Source: Fulvia fulva (Eukaryota; Ascomycota; Dothideomycetes; Mycosphaerellales; Mycosphaerellaceae). Taken from it: DNA of 64,000 nucleotides. Position numbers and translations under genes: made by a program. The notes beneath the pieces were generated by a model. The model was not told the origin of the DNA. It searched no databases and was given only the letters and a program-made list of their open reading frames with translations. The stretch is from positions 4,712,001 to 4,776,000 of the forward strand of contig NC_063016.1 in the NCBI RefSeq assembly GCF_020509005.1. Reading direction: 5' to 3'. Shown one piece after another: positions 10,150-21,597 of this stretch; position 1 is the first letter of the stretch; each line of letters opens with the position of its first letter.

Positions 10150-11605
10150 TTACAAGCTCGACTCACCCGGCGCCAGTGTCTGTGCTGGGCTCTTTGGGAT
10201 CTGCAGTTCCCTCTCTGGGTAGTAGAAGTTCTCCTCGGGGATTCGTCCTCGGAGGAATTGTGGCTCGGATCCTCTCACGTAAATGTCCTCGAACAGCACC
10301 TCTGGTGTAGCTGGCGGTGGCTCCATGGCCTCTGCTGCTGCGACCTCCTCGTCGACGTGGCTGCGTGCCTCCTTGTCAATGCCCTTGAGCTCCTCCTCAG
10401 ATGTGACACCCCACTCGATGAGCTTCTGCTTCAGTCCAGCAATTGGGTCGTTTGTCGATCGCATGCGCTGGATCTCCTCGCGAGTTCGGTATGTGGTTCC
10501 TGGATCGGACATGGAGTGACCACCGTATCTGTAGGTGACGTATTCGTGGACGAGAGGACCGTTGCCGTTGGCGCACCATTCCTTGCCGTGCTGGACTGCG
10601 GCCTTGACGGCGAGGACATCCATACCGTTGATCTTGAGACCTGGGATGTACTGACCACGCTTGTAGTAGTCGGTGAGGGCGGCAGCACGGTTGGCGGCAG
10701 TACCCATACCGTACTTGTTGTCTGCGAGACGTTAGCTACAAATACTCATAAGCTCAGCACAAGCATGACTTACTCTCGCAGCCGAAGATGACTGGCAGAT
10801 CCCAAAGCTTGGCCATGTTGAAAGCTTCAAATACTTGACCCTGGTTGCTGGCACCGTCACCGTACAAGCTCAAGGTGACGTTCTTCTTGTCCTCGTACTT
10901 GTTCGCAAATGCAATACCGGCACCAACGGGCACTTGGGCACCGACAATACCGTTGCCACCGTAGAATCCAGTGGAGAACATGTGCATAGAGCCACCCTTG
11001 CCGTATGCGATACCCTCTCTTCGGCCGAGTAGCTCACCAATGATTGATCGAACTGTGCCTCCACGCATCATGGCGAAACCGTGGCATCGGTAGGCGGTGA
11101 TGATGTGGTCCTGCTTGGTGATGGCGTGTTCGATACCGACTGCGACAGCTTCCTGGCCGGTGGACAAGTGACAGAAACCGCGAATCTTCTTTTCCTTGTA
11201 CAGTCTGTCGGCGGCCATTTCCATTCGTCTGGGATATACCGTTAGCCGTGACCCCCTGGTGATATGTCTTCTCCCCCACATACCGGACTGCGACCATGTC
11301 GTAGTACATCTGCTTCAGCTCTTTCTTGGTGGTGTCGAGGGTGTATGAAGGCGGGTCCATCTCATATGTCTCGAATGCCTCATCGTTGAGTCGGACCTGG
11401 AAAGGCTTGTCGTCTTCCTGAGCTGCGGGTTAGCTGGAATACATATCACCATAATCGCAATGGTAATCCGTACTGAAGGAACATCGCTCTTCTCAACGTG
11501 ACTGCTTGCGGCGTCGGTGGTGACGGTCCTCACTGCGGGAGTGAGCCTGGCGGCATTGTGTCTGATGGGCGCGGCGAATGCGCGCGGCGCGAATCTGGAC
11601 AACAT
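10150..11605 (-). CDS. pda1: Pyruvate dehydrogenase E1 component, alpha subunit, mitochondrial
   Basis: Exons 11474-11605, 11284-11417, 10774-11228 and 10150-10721 join to 430 aa, the usual length. With E1-beta the protein decarboxylates pyruvate using thiamine diphosphate in the mitochondrial matrix. The first 30 or so residues, [20 protein letters not shown], are a basic mitochondrial targeting sequence. Further motifs are the [20 protein letters not shown] start of the domain, [16 protein letters not shown], the thiamine-diphosphate motif [20 protein letters not shown]...NN, and the phosphorylation loop [18 protein letters not shown], where a kinase normally inactivates the enzyme. Introns are 56, 55 and 52 bp. 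Each junction restores the family consensus exactly (for example [14 protein letters not shown]). Confidence 0.96.
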
Positions 11606-12550
11606 CCTCAATGGCCCCTGCTGTGAGATGTGAGGCAGGGAGAGGAGGTGGAGGTGGTCGTGGAGGAGGTGTTGGAAGTGGCGAGATAGGTGAGGTGTTG
11701 TGAGCTCCAGCACTGCTGCTAGCTAGCTCAAAGACCTTCGTTGAGGTGAATTTGTCGGGAATCGGGACACTTCCCGTCTGTTTCCGAGCTGCGGTCCGTC
11801 CGAATGGGTTCAAATTAGATCAGCAGCACGACTACTTCCAAGCACTCCACTTGGCATTGCTATCTCGAACTACATGTACATCTCTTGGTGTCTCATCGCG
11901 CCTAATTGTTAGTGAGGACGTCCAACGAACGGCCTTATCACATTGACCGGATTCGACGAAATCAATCGACATGTGCTATCAAGCCTGCCACGTGCCCGGC
12001 AGAGCAGTGGCGCCCAGCAGGATTGGGCAACGCCGGGCGGCCAGGACTCTTGGAGACGACGAAGCGCCTTGCGACAACCAGGACCGTCGCCATCCATCAA
12101 CTTCGTGGTATCGCGACCATGTCCATACGTCTATTTGCAGCCACTGTCATCACGTGCCTTGTCAAAACGGCCACCGCAGCCCAACAACAAAGGAATGCAT
12201 CATTTTGCAGCAGACCCTCCGCAAGGTCATCCTGGGCCTTATCCGCGTGAACTTTCACTTTATCCGCGTGAACTTTCGCTACATCCACGTTTTGCATACC
12301 TGCTTGAGACAACGCCCAACTCCCACTGAGCCACTCGCAGCAATGCTGGCAGCAAACAAAGTAGGTCATATCCACCAAAGAGCCAAGGTTTGCGTCGCTC
12401 TTGTCTTGGATGCTGCACACTCCCCCTGCTCTTTGTTCTGCCTCCGGTCTTACTTGTCTTGCCTTACCCTGTCCGGGGCTGCAACTCCCAGCATCCATGT
12501 GAAGGCCAGCAAGCTTCCAGAGTCAGGAACAAACCCGGTCTTCCCCCATC
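11606..12550. other. Intergenic region between divergent genes
   Basis: About 945 bp separate the start of pda1 (minus) and the start of the unknown 293-aa gene (plus). Pyrimidine/purine-rich tracts near 11636-11690 look like fungal promoter sequence. A direct repeat of tccgcgtgaacttt occurs at 12242-12272. No gene is supported. Confidence 0.5.
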
Positions 12551-13432
12551 ATGCCTTCTAATCTCCTCTCGTACTCTGCTTCTTTTAATCAACAGTCCGC
12601 GAAGAAAGACGCACAACAGCACCAATCTTGGGACCGCAGATTTGCTTGGGACTTTTACGATCCCATCATGGACCCTTTTGATGACAATATCGATTCATTC
12701 GAAGTACCACCATCGTACGACTCCCTCCGCCGTGGCACAACCACACATAAAACTCCTTCAGATTTGGCGCTCATACCTGCCGACCGCTTCTTCGCCGAAC
12801 CATGCCTACCACCAGTATTGAACTACTTTGTACGCGTTGAGGACATTCCCACGCCATGGAAGCTGCTCACAGGCCCATCAATGACGAACGCGACACTACA
12901 TCACAACCCAGACCCTCTGCGAAAGAAGCGCTACAGGGTCATATACCCACCACAGTACGAAGACGTGTACCTCCACAAAACCACATGGGCCGCAAACACA
13001 GACAGTCTCCCGCGCTACTACGTCGAACTGCTCGGCAACACACGCTACGAGCCCGAACCGATCGCCATCCTCGGCCCAACAGACCACGACGACTCCCTCA
13101 CGAACGAAGCCAAAAACGTCGCCATAGCCCACGCGCCCAAAGTCCTCTCGCGCGTCGAGGACAGCGTCACGCAGACGCGACGATTCGCAGTGTTCTGCGA
13201 GATGGAGTACTTTAGCTGGGACTGGGATTGCAAGACGGCTGCCGCAAAGGGAGATATGAAGGCGCTGATAGGCAAGGCGAAGAAGCAGTGCTGTCGGACG
13301 GTGCGGCTGGTGGAGAAGCTGGAGAAGTATCTGGAATATGTTGGAAAGAAAGAGGAATATGCGAAAGTCGTGCGCGACATGGGAAAGAGCATTCTGGAGG
13401 CGAATATCAGGCTGGCGCGATTGCGGCTTTGA
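12551..13432 (+). CDS. Hypothetical protein, 293 aa
   Basis: A single long frame opens at ATG 12551 and ends with TGA at 13432. I recognise no family. It lacks a signal peptide or membrane helix. The N-terminal third is polar with an acidic, proline-containing patch (FDDNIDSFEVPPSYDSL). The middle is rich in Tyr/Trp (YRVIYPPQYEDVYLHKTTW). The last 70 residues are lysine/leucine-rich and probably helical or coiled (VRLVEKLEKYLEYVGKKEEYAKVVRDM). Length, the absence of stops and the ordered composition shift support it being coding. It runs divergently from pda1. Function unknown. Confidence 0.62.
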   Translation: MPSNLLSYSASFNQQSAKKDAQQHQSWDRRFAWDFYDPIMDPFDDNIDSFEVPPSYDSLRRGTTTHKTPSDLALIPADRFFAEPCLPPVLNYFVRVEDIPTPWKLLTGPSMTNATLHHNPDPLRKKRYRVIYPPQYEDVYLHKTTWAANTDSLPRYYVELLGNTRYEPEPIAILGPTDHDDSLTNEAKNVAIAHAPKVLSRVEDSVTQTRRFAVFCEMEYFSWDWDCKTAAAKGDMKALIGKAKKQCCRTVRLVEKLEKYLEYVGKKEEYAKVVRDMGKSILEANIRLARLRL

Positions 13433-14144
13433 AAGGCATGGGTAGGAATGATTTCTTTGAGTTATGATACCAGGCTGGGTTCTCTTTGGATTTTTTTTTT
13501 CGCAGCCCACGGGCTGGGTTGGGTATACAAGGCGTAGACATGAGGGATATCTAACAGGGAGTGCTAATTCATCATAGACCTAATGCATTGCTGCGAACGG
13601 CATCTAGCGAAGAATGGACAGTGACAAGCTAATCACGGTTCATGTTCAATGACGAAGCTGTCATTTGAACAAGGCGTGCCAGGAACTTGGTTCGTGGGCG
13701 CACGGCGAGTGTGTGTACGTTCGCTTGCTCCGATCTCATTCCTCGCATGTCGACGGAGATTGGCCCTCGTGCCCGGTTCTTGGGAAAAGTGGCTTCGTGC
13801 CTTCCTGCCTTGAAGTTCCTTCTACTTGCGACTTTCCTGCTTTCCTGCTTTCCTGCATTTGCCTGATCGGACGGAACCTTATTTCCACCTCATTCTTGTT
13901 CGAACGCTGAGACAACAAAACATCACCTCCACGACCGACATCACCTCTTCCATCATCGACTGTACGCAGGCCATGCCGTTGGGAGCGGCACTTGCCAGCT
14001 AGCACCGCTCTTTCGCGCGTCAAACCATGTTACTGCGGCTGTACACGCGACTCAGCTCAGTCAGCTTCCATTCCATACATGATAAGGCTCGATGAGCCGA
14101 CGATACTTCCTCATTGGCTTTATTCCGCTGTCCGCGTTCGAAAG
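13433..14144. other. Intergenic region upstream of HET gene
   Basis: This 712-bp gap holds no supported gene. It contains a T tract after the upstream gene (13491-13500) and a short ttcctgc repeat near 13838-13857. Confidence 0.5.
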
Positions 14145-15595
14145 ATGCGTCTCATCAATATCTTCACGGAGGAATTGAAGACATTCTATAGTGCCGAAAT
14201 ACCACCATATGGCATACTTTCTCATCGCTGGGGCGATCAAGAAGTGTCATTGAAGACATATCAGGCAGACCAGCAGCATGGACGTCAACGACAATCCAAG
14301 GTCACGGATTTTTGCACTCATCTCCGCGATGTGACCTACACACAGGAGCCAGTCGAGTGGGCGTGGGTCGACACGTGTTTCATCAACAAGGAGAGCAGCG
14401 CAGAACTGACCGAATTTATCAACTCAATGTACCAGTGGTACGCCTATGCGACGCTCTGTGTGGTGCACTTGGCAGACGTGACCATCGTGCCATGCGCGCG
14501 GAAATGCAAGCGTCGCTGCCAGTCGTGTCGTCTTTCGAATCAGCAGTTTGCAGACTCGCGCTGGTTTCGTCGTGGCTGGACGTTACAGGAGCTGATAGCA
14601 CCGCGCAAGTTGAAGTTTGTTTCTGCAGACTGGCAGGATCTGGGACTGAAGCAAGGCCCGTGGTCTCATAGGGTCCAGCCGTTCCTCAACAGAATCACAG
14701 CCATTACATGCATCCCAAGCAAGTTCTAATGGACCCGGAGGCATTGAATGGGTTCAGTATCGCTCAAAAGTTGAGCTGGATGGCCCGACGCGCGACATCC
14801 AGAGAGGAGGATATCGCCTACTGCCTTCTTGGCCTCTTGGGAGTTAACATGCCGCTGCTCTATGGTGAGGGTCGTCACGCTTGGCAGAGGCTACAGCAAG
14901 AACTCATCAAGACGTCTAACGATGAGACACTCTTCGCTTGGCGAGAAGGTATCCCAGGAGTCGAGAAGCACAGCTGTATCCTGTCGAGTCATCCCAGAGA
15001 TTTTGCGCTCTCGTCTGCCACCATGATCTATCCCATCGTCGAACGCTTGCCGTATGGCATTACCAATCAGGGACTAGAGATCAAGTTGAAGGCAGCATCG
15101 GCCTTGGAGTCACAGGTCGGCCTCCCGTATCCTGGCAAGCTATTGATCATCTCTCTCAACTGCTGCATAAGATCTATGGGCAATACGTTAAAGCTGTGTC
15201 TGCTCGTGCTCTCTCAAAGGCATAGCTGCGGTCACTACGAGATGATCATGTGCACCACTATTGGAGCCATATACTCTGAGCCTGGAGCATCTTGTATCAA
15301 TTTTAAGCACGGAACATTTTCGATGCTAGAAACCCTGACAGAATGCGGGCACAAAATGATCAACGTTCATGTCTCTTCTACGGATAGTTGTACGACCAAA
15401 GTTGCTGCAGCCCTGCGCGACGAGCGTTGTACGACAAATGGTATTCGTGACGCGCTTTTTGATGCGCTGGAAGCTAAAGCGGAGCAGAACAAAACGCACA
15501 TGGCGAATTGCATAAACCCGGATCATAACCCTTACTTGGACTACTCAGATGATGACTCTGAGGGCCAGGGAAGCAAAGAAATGTCACTCCGGTGA
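14145..15595 (+). pseudogene. Heterokaryon incompatibility (HET) domain protein, one-base frameshift
   Basis: HET-domain proteins act in non-self recognition and cell death after hyphal fusion. From MRLINIFTEELKTFYSAEIPPYGILSHRWG (usual HET start; ATG 14145) the frame shows the hallmarks YGILSHRWG, WAWVDTCFINKES, SMYQWYAYATLCVVHLADV and WFRRGWTLQELIAPRKLKFV. It stops at TAA 14727-14729. The conserved continuation, LMDPEALNGFSIAQKLSWMARRATSREEDIAYCLLGLLGVNMPLLYGEG in pieces, is in another frame open from 14708 to 15595. The shift fits loss of a single base within about 14715-14727; no GT..AG intron fits there. So it is a recently broken gene or a sequencing indel. The C-terminal half past residue 300 has no recognised effector domain. 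Confidence 0.82.
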
Positions 15596-15984
15596 AGGAA
15601 TGGGCATATATCGAACACAACGAAAGCTGATCTTGCCAACTGGCTTGACGGTATGGAGGTCTCACAGCCCTTGTTGCATTCAATACATGCTGACACACGG
15701 CGATCCTTTCCTTGACCCGGCGGTGTCGCAGGACTGTGGTATTCCACGATGCCTGGCGCGAGCGTTCGAGCATCAACTCCGCAACGTTCCTGTCGCCCCT
15801 CATCCAGGCATCTACTACGTCGCCACGAGCACATCCAATTTCCACGAGAGTTCAGTCACGGGCCCTTCTGGGCAGCGATACCGCTCGGAAATAGGGGTTC
15901 CGGCAATACAAACTGCAACGACGCAGCGGCAACATATCTCCGTACAGGGGTACACGGAGCCAATAGTATTGCCCAATACGCGGC
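15596..15984. other. Short intergenic region
   Basis: No gene is supported between the HET gene and the zinc-finger gene. Upstream exons of the latter could lie here, since its ATG is preceded in frame by a stop only 24 nt away. Confidence 0.4.
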
Positions 15985-16408
15985 ATGGACCAGGGCAAGC
16001 GGCGTATTGGTATGTGCTCGCAGCCAGCATGCTTATACATGGCCAAAGACGAGGCAGACGCCAGGTATGGATCAGATGTCTAGTTACGCGTGCTGAGGCT
16101 GATGAATCTATAGAAATCATGCTCTGGCCCATATCCGCCATTTCGTGTGCACGGAGCCGGACTGTACATCGATTAGGTTCATTGGAGCGGACGCATTGAA
16201 CGAACATCTTCAAACCCAACATTTCATGCAGTACATCACTGCGTCAGCGATGTCGTGGACCTGCACACTTTGCCCCATTATGGATCGGCTTAACATCTGG
16301 GTCCGACGCGACAACTTCCTTGCCAACGTGAAGCGGCGGCATCGCATGTATTACGAGTACCAACAGAGGTCTACTAGTCAGCAGAAGATTGCCACAGTCG
16401 TGATGTAG
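15985..16408 (+). CDS. Small C2H2 zinc-finger protein, two exons
   Basis: Exons 15985-16064 and 16114-16408 join across a 49-bp intron (GTATGG..TAG with GCTGAG/GCTGAT branch candidates) to give 124 aa. The first finger-like unit spans the junction: C-SQPA-C, then HALAHIRH. The second is VCTEPDCTSIRF then LNEHLQTQH. A third cysteine pair TCTLC is followed by KRRH. C2H2 fingers usually bind nucleic acid; spacing here is irregular, so function is unclear. A longer gene with 5' exons is possible. It follows the HET gene on the same strand by 389 bp. Confidence 0.6.
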
Positions 16409-16655
16409 AAGAGCTGCGACGGAAGAAGGCCCCGACGGCTGCGAGATAGTACCCGTGCATGGATCACTACTTCGACGATCATCTTTATCGAAACTACCTC
16501 GCAGATTGGATGCAAGGCCTTGACGGTAATTTATTCCTTGAAATTAGAAGATGGGATTCAAATAGTATTGCGCTATGCTCCCACATACATGTACATACCA
16601 CACAGTATCTACGACCGACCACAGGTTAGAGTTCACGAAAGACTACAGAAGAACC

Positions 16656-17429
16656 TCAAGCACCACCTCTACCCTGCCACTTCGTCAACACCTCAAGCTG
16701 ACACCGTTCCGGCGACGGAAGCACATCATGCACGACAGCCTGATAAGCAGGAGGCTGCACAGCATCCTGAACGTCTGCATCTCCTCCCTCAGATCCCGTC
16801 CGCTTCCTTTCCTGCTCAACGTCATTCTCCACCGGCTCATACCTCGACGACTCGACACTCTCAACCATCCTCTGCTCCTTCAACCCCTCCAAAGCCCTCT
16901 GAAATGACACTTCCCTCTTGATCCCAGCTTTCGTCTTCCGCCTCTGACATCCCCAAACCAGACTCTGCACGAAGCTGACCAGCCACAGAATCATGCTGAT
17001 GAGTCCGAATGCGATTCCGGCTTTCATTCTCCCCAATCTCGCCTTGTCCTCTTCGTCTAGGGTGGTGGTGTCACTGAGGTAGATCATGCCGAAGACACCC
17101 GCCTGTGCTGCCCATAGCACGGCCAGCATGAATTCTGGGATACACCACCAAGTACTCCTTAAGATCCACCAGAAGTGCACCGTGCATAGGGAGATCGATA
17201 GACCGGCCGATACCTCAGCGAAGGCGAAAGATGCTGGGGCGCGATTGTTTGTGGTGGTGAAGTGCTGGAGGTCGATGCTGTATATTGCCAGGATGATGAT
17301 TGCCGAGATGAGTTGGAGGATCCGACAGGTGAGGCGGAGACTGTAGCCTGACATGCGATTCTGTTGCCAATGTCTTGCTGCTCGAGCTCGAAGATGGAGC
17401 GGCGTTAGATCTGCTGTAGCCGCCGCCAT
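16656..17429 (-). CDS. Four-helix membrane protein, MARVEL-like
   Basis: From ATG 17429 (MAAATADLTPL) this gives 257 aa. An in-frame ATG at 17540 would add 37 residues, but the later start leaves a usual short N-terminus. Four hydrophobic segments are seen: CRILQLISAIIILAIYSI, FAEVSAGLSISLCTVHFWWI, PEFMLAVLWAAQAGVFGMIY and AFGLISMILWLVSFVQSLVW. This spacing with short loops is that of fungal MARVEL-type membrane proteins. The last 100 residues are polar and end in a cytosolic proline-containing tail (VQPPAYQAVVHDVL). Family placement is by topology, not by a diagnostic motif. Confidence 0.72.
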   Translation of the reverse strand: MAAATADLTPLHLRARAARHWQQNRMSGYSLRLTCRILQLISAIIILAIYSIDLQHFTTTNNRAPASFAFAEVSAGLSISLCTVHFWWILRSTWWCIPEFMLAVLWAAQAGVFGMIYLSDTTTLDEEDKARLGRMKAGIAFGLISMILWLVSFVQSLVWGCQRRKTKAGIKREVSFQRALEGLKEQRMVESVESSRYEPVENDVEQERKRTGSEGGDADVQDAVQPPAYQAVVHDVLPSPERCQLEVLTKWQGRGGA

Positions 17430-18005
17430 GGCTAGGTTGTGTTTTGTGCTGAGGTTGGTTGCCGTGCCGTGCCGTGCCGTGGCGTGAGATGGGAATCCTT
17501 TCAAGTGATAGATGGCTTGCCTGCGAAAGGGGATAGACAAGTCAGTTGTTGAGTAGGAGAGCTTGCGAAATCATGTTCAAGATCGAAAAGAAGGAAGCAA
17601 GGACAATGTATTGTAAAGAGTGACTCTCCAGGCAACAACCCACGACCGTCGCGAGTACGAGGTGACGACGACGGCAGCAGACGGCATAACAGACAAGGTC
17701 GGCAGATTTTGCAGTAGAGGGCAGAAAGACTAGAGTTGAATGCAAGAGTATTTGGGGGGACCTGAGGCCAATGCATGCGAGTACGAGGCTGTGGGGCGAG
17801 ATCGGCGTGACCATCGAAGACTTGGAAGACCATGGCCACCAGAAGTAAGGGCGTGTAGGCGGCCGGAAGCATGCTGTAGAGTGTGAAATAGCTTTTCTGG
17901 ATCTCATCATTAGTAGCTCGAAAGTAATGACTATTAGGTATTAGCGCCAGGCGTCCATCATTGCTCCTCGTAACCATCAGTCCATATACATCCCTCATCG
18001 CTCAT
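17430..18005. other. Intergenic region
   Basis: 576 bp lie between two minus-strand genes. A 165-codon minus frame (17501-17998) has no recognisable domain and uneven composition, so it is not called. Confidence 0.45.
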
Positions 18006-18606
18006 CTACGGGTGAACGATCGGTGGCACGTTGTTCCCAGCACCTGTACCGTGAGTCGCTTGAACCATCTCCGGAGCTCCATTCGTGACGTGATATCCGT
18101 TGCTGGTAGCAGGGTCGGTCACGTTGTGGTAGGGATCGGCACCTGTCGTTGCTGGCGCGGTGACATTGGCCGGGTGAACTGCATAGACGGGAGCGTTGTT
18201 CATGACCGGTGCACTTCTCCTGGTATCATGGGTGGATCGCGATCCGTAGCGGTCCTCGACGAGGCCATCGTCGTTGTGGCATTTGTTGTAGGTGATTTCT
18301 GTTCCTCCTGTGCTGCCCTTGGCTGCCTTTTCGCTCTTTCTGCGCTTCATGCAGAGGAAGACGCAGCTGCGGCGCTTTATTAGTATGGACTCTGCAGTTT
18401 GGATGGAGATGGATTACTCACACTCCCAAAAGCAATGCGAGGACGAATACACCAACGAACACACCGGTCAGTACCCATCGACCGAAGCGATGCCATGCCG
18501 AATGGTGATGATCGCGGTTGAGTTGAGTTGCCACAGCAGACGCAACCGAGGAGGCTGCTCGCGTGGCCGAGGTAGTCATGGTGAGTGTTCTGCTGGAGGA
18601 AGACAT
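18006..18606 (-). CDS. Single-pass membrane protein, Ser/Thr-rich N-terminus, two exons
   Basis: Exons 18422-18606 and 18006-18366 join through a 55-bp intron with a textbook TACTAAT branch site, giving 181 aa. Residues 1-30 are rich in Ser/Thr/Ala. A hydrophobic helix at about residues 44-67 (WVLTGVFVGVFVLALLLG, continued by VCVFLC across the junction) is followed by the basic stop-transfer KRRKSEK. The 110-residue tail is polar. The intron cuts the helix, and only the spliced form gives a full-length one. The layout resembles fungal wall-sensor or Mid2-type proteins, but the extracellular part is very short, so I name no function. Confidence 0.68.
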
Positions 18607-19380
18607 GGTGGTATCGAAGTGATGGCTCGGCAGGGATGCAAGGAAGTCTGGTGAGTATGGTGTATGAGCGGAAACTCGAAGCAAACAAAACCAGCGCGCA
18701 AGCACATGTACATGTACTTCAATGTTATCCTCTTGCCTTGGACACATCGTCGTCGCGTCGCACTGGACCTGCTCTCTGTGATAGATTGGAGTTCATAGCA
18801 GCGAAGCGACGATGTTGGAAGTGTGGTAGGTGTGAGTGCCAAATTGCAGGATCAGGTGCAAGATCGTCCAGAGATATCTGGGATGCTTTCCGGAATCTTG
18901 GAAGAACCCGCTGACGATGCTTGGCGTTCAAGTCGATAAAGTCGCCTGACCATGAACTTTCCTGTTGTGACCGTAAAACCAACAGCAAAGACTTTGACAA
19001 TGACAGAGACTGATTCGACGGGCCCGAGGAAGTAGCAATCTGGTGTCAGACGTGGTTGTTGGTAAGAGCGAGTGTGTTCAATTTCTGCCAACGTTCCGCC
19101 CGAGGTGGAGGATCGTCGCCGCGACCTGTTCACAAACGCGTCGCGCCGCAGCAATGAGATCAATTTTGATCTTGCCCATCCGGTATTCGGTACCAGATTC
19201 CCAATGTCGATGATAGGGCGTAACGAAGTAGAGTGTCGAAGAGGACGTGACCCCGCGTCTTCCTTGGCATGAAGAAGAACTGCCATCGCATTGACCAGCC
19301 ACCTGAGCCACCAGGATCGCCAAACGACCTCGCAAACAAACACAATCATCTTCTTGATCACAGATGCCACCTCTGGGTAT
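18607..19380. other. Intergenic region
   Basis: 774 bp lie between two minus-strand genes. A 190-codon minus frame (18852-19424) overlaps the neighbouring stop and shows no domain; I consider it a chance frame. Confidence 0.45.
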
Positions 19381-20131
19381 TTACTCTGCAAGAGCAACCC
19401 GATAGTGCTGCAAGCCAGCCCCATACCTCACATTCGCGGGACAAACATCCTCCGTCCTGCTCCTCCCTTGCCAACTCCACCCTTCGAGCAGAGGATAATC
19501 CGCACAAGCCGTAAGGCATTGATTCATCACATCAAACCGCACCAAAGCCATCTCAACCAACTGACCCGCATCCTCCTCCGCACAGCAGACCAGAACCTCG
19601 CGCAGAAGTCTTCGATTCCTGGCACCAATACTCCGTAACCACTGCCGAACAGTTTCGAATCCTTCGAGAACTTCTTCATTCCGCTCCATGGTGCAGTGGA
19701 ATTCTCGTTGTTCGAGGTCCATCAGCACCGACACAGGGCGGAGGTATCGTGAGTATCGCGTGCAGTCTAGCTCGAAGGCGTTGCCGTAGAACATTGGCAG
19801 CACCTCCCGTCTCAGCTGGCGCGAGACTTTGGCCAGGGCTGGCTGAGCAACCCTCTTGGATGTCCTCCTCGGGTCCCGTGAGTCCAGGATGTCGATGGTG
19901 AAGTGCTTGCACACGACGAGGCTGTAGATGTGATTACGGAGCTCGGCCGGGAGGGTTAGGAGCGAACTTGAGGCGCCATTGATAGACTTATTGGTGGGCT
20001 GATGGTGTTTCTGATTGCTCCTTGTTAGTGGGTTATGGGAACGTGGTTCGCAGAGTGAACCTTACATTTGCCGGCGGGGGAGTTGATGTTGCCGGCGTCG
20101 AGTATGATTCGGGAGTTGAAGTTGTCGCCAT
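19381..20131 (-). CDS. F-box/2EXR-like fungal protein, two exons
   Basis: Exon 1 (20066-20131) encodes a Ser/Thr/Pro-rich leader. A 55-bp intron (20011-20065, GTAAGG..CAG, branch CACTAAC) leads to exon 2 (19381-20010), giving 231 aa. Exon 2 opens with LLTLPAELRNHIYSLVV, then LAKVSRQLRREVLPMFYGNAFEL, the double motif common in large fungal families variously annotated as F-box-like or 2EXR proteins. It may act as an adaptor, but the role is unknown. Both junctions keep the frame, and the LPAELRNHIY motif is only in frame once exon 2 is extended upstream of 19914. Confidence 0.75.
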
Positions 20132-20691
20132 GTTGAAGCATTGGACTATCGAAGCAAACGCCCAAAGGCACAGGAAGAGCTACATTGTTATACATGGCTG
20201 CCTCACTGCACCCCGTGACAAGTCAGTATACATGCCGTGATGCGTGGCCTTCAGCCGCGGCTACGGTTGTGTAATCGAAGTCATACAGCTTCAAGCACCG
20301 TCTCGTGAGTGGCCGTCGTCGCCAGAGGCGCCTCCAGTGCAGGCTGCACCGCAGATACTAGAGAATCTGGTTGTCGGTCTTACCTGGCGTCGTGGTCAGG
20401 CGTGGGATGTCATAGAGAAGTGAGCGAATGAGGTGCGGCTCTTAGCCAAACATCCCACTCCTCGCCTGCAAGCACACCGAGTCAGGTATGCTGCAGACAA
20501 TGCGGCCACGCAGGCATGCACCAGCGCGGGAACCGCTTGGAGCGCGAGGCAGCGTGTATGAAGTCTTACGACTGCTCTCGCTCCCGGCGAGATTGTGTCT
20601 AAGTTTTGTTCCTGCTGTTGAAGGCCTTGAAGGGCAAGCTACGGCGTGTGGCGCAATAGGGCAGCGTCCCGCTTTAGCACGAGAATGGTTG
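20132..20691. other. Intergenic region bordering the repeat block
   Basis: Ordinary-composition sequence without a supported gene, ending where the inverted-repeat element begins. Confidence 0.45.
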
Positions 20692-20957
20692 TTAAGCGTA
20701 GCGACCGAGCGCTAGCCACACCGGAGTAATACCAGCCCTGACTAGCCTTGGCGCCCGCTCTGATTGGTCAACATTCAAGTTTTAGGGTCACGTGACCTAC
20801 CGCACCGTGCCTATTGGCGAACTCGATGTCGTCGTATGATAAGTACTATACGTCGGGTAGCGGTAGCGTAGATCGTACGCTACTTTATAGTCTAGAAGGG
20901 TTAGTAGAGAGCTCTACTCTACTACGCTTACCTTTAGAGGTTTATAACCGCTAATAG
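20692..20957 (+). repeat. Left arm of a long inverted repeat (old TIR element)
   Basis: From ttaagcgtagcgaccgagcg onwards this arm matches the reverse complement of 27965-28278. The outer 130 bp are nearly unmutated, while the inner part is RIP-like. The right arm carries about 50 extra bases. A TTAA tetranucleotide marks both outer ends and may be part of the target site. Without the copia insert the whole unit is about 0.8 kb. Confidence 0.8.
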
Positions 20958-21152
20958 CATATTTTAAGACGGGGATAGCCTACTCGGAGTTAAGTATCCG
21001 CCGTAAGACATATCTATATAGGTAGTATTATTAGATAGTTTTAGTAGCCCTTATATAATAACCGTAGTAACGTAAGATATTATAACCTTCTTACTATATA
21101 GGTCTACTAAGGTGTCTTAATATTACCTAGCTCTTTAACCGATAGTATAGTA

Positions 21153-21359
21153 TATCACGTTAGAAGTGTGGGAAGTTATTGTACGGGCTCATATAGGGTG
21201 TTTCAAAAGCAGGTTGTGTATTGCATGTGTCTATCTAGAATGGACAAGTGTTGCTCTTGAAGAGGCTGCAGGTGACTAATCAGTCACCTGATTCTTAGCG
21301 TACGTGGCCTCAAGTTTTGATGATGGGATGTTGCCCATGTGCACGCTCGGATCGCGACA
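21153..21359 (-). repeat. Copia 3' LTR
   Basis: On the minus strand it begins TGTCGCGATCC. It contains a 9-bp inverted repeat (caggtgact/agtcacctg with a 4-nt loop). The boundary is set by the TAGTA duplication; the inner end is inferred. Confidence 0.88.
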
Positions 21360-21597
21360 CACCCCCTCAGCTCGTGCGCTGGAGTGAATGAGCTGATTCC
21401 CATGTGATCGCGTGCACCCTGTCATAACTACCCCCCCTATCTATGGCAGTGACGTCAGGCCCTCGGTGTTGCTGCTGCTGCAGTGAGGGTAAGTCAGCTG
21501 TTTCAAGTGAAGTGAGGTGAGCTTTGTACCCCTTCCCTCATTCCTCACTTTCACTGCTGCCATTGTTACCTATATAATAAAGCATAGAATGTGTGAC

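Noticed and set aside
15549..16199. 216-codon plus frame after the HET gene
   Set aside because: It overlaps the spliced zinc-finger gene in another frame, and the zinc-finger motifs favour the latter.
17501..17998. 165-codon minus frame
   Set aside because: No recognisable motif; hydrophobic and cysteine patches look random.
18852..19424. 190-codon minus frame between two membrane/F-box-like genes
   Set aside because: No domain, overlaps the neighbouring stop, and composition is not gene-like.
20650..20732. Possible tRNA with gtgtggc/gccacac acceptor pairing
   Set aside because: No B box or T arm, and it straddles the inverted-repeat border.
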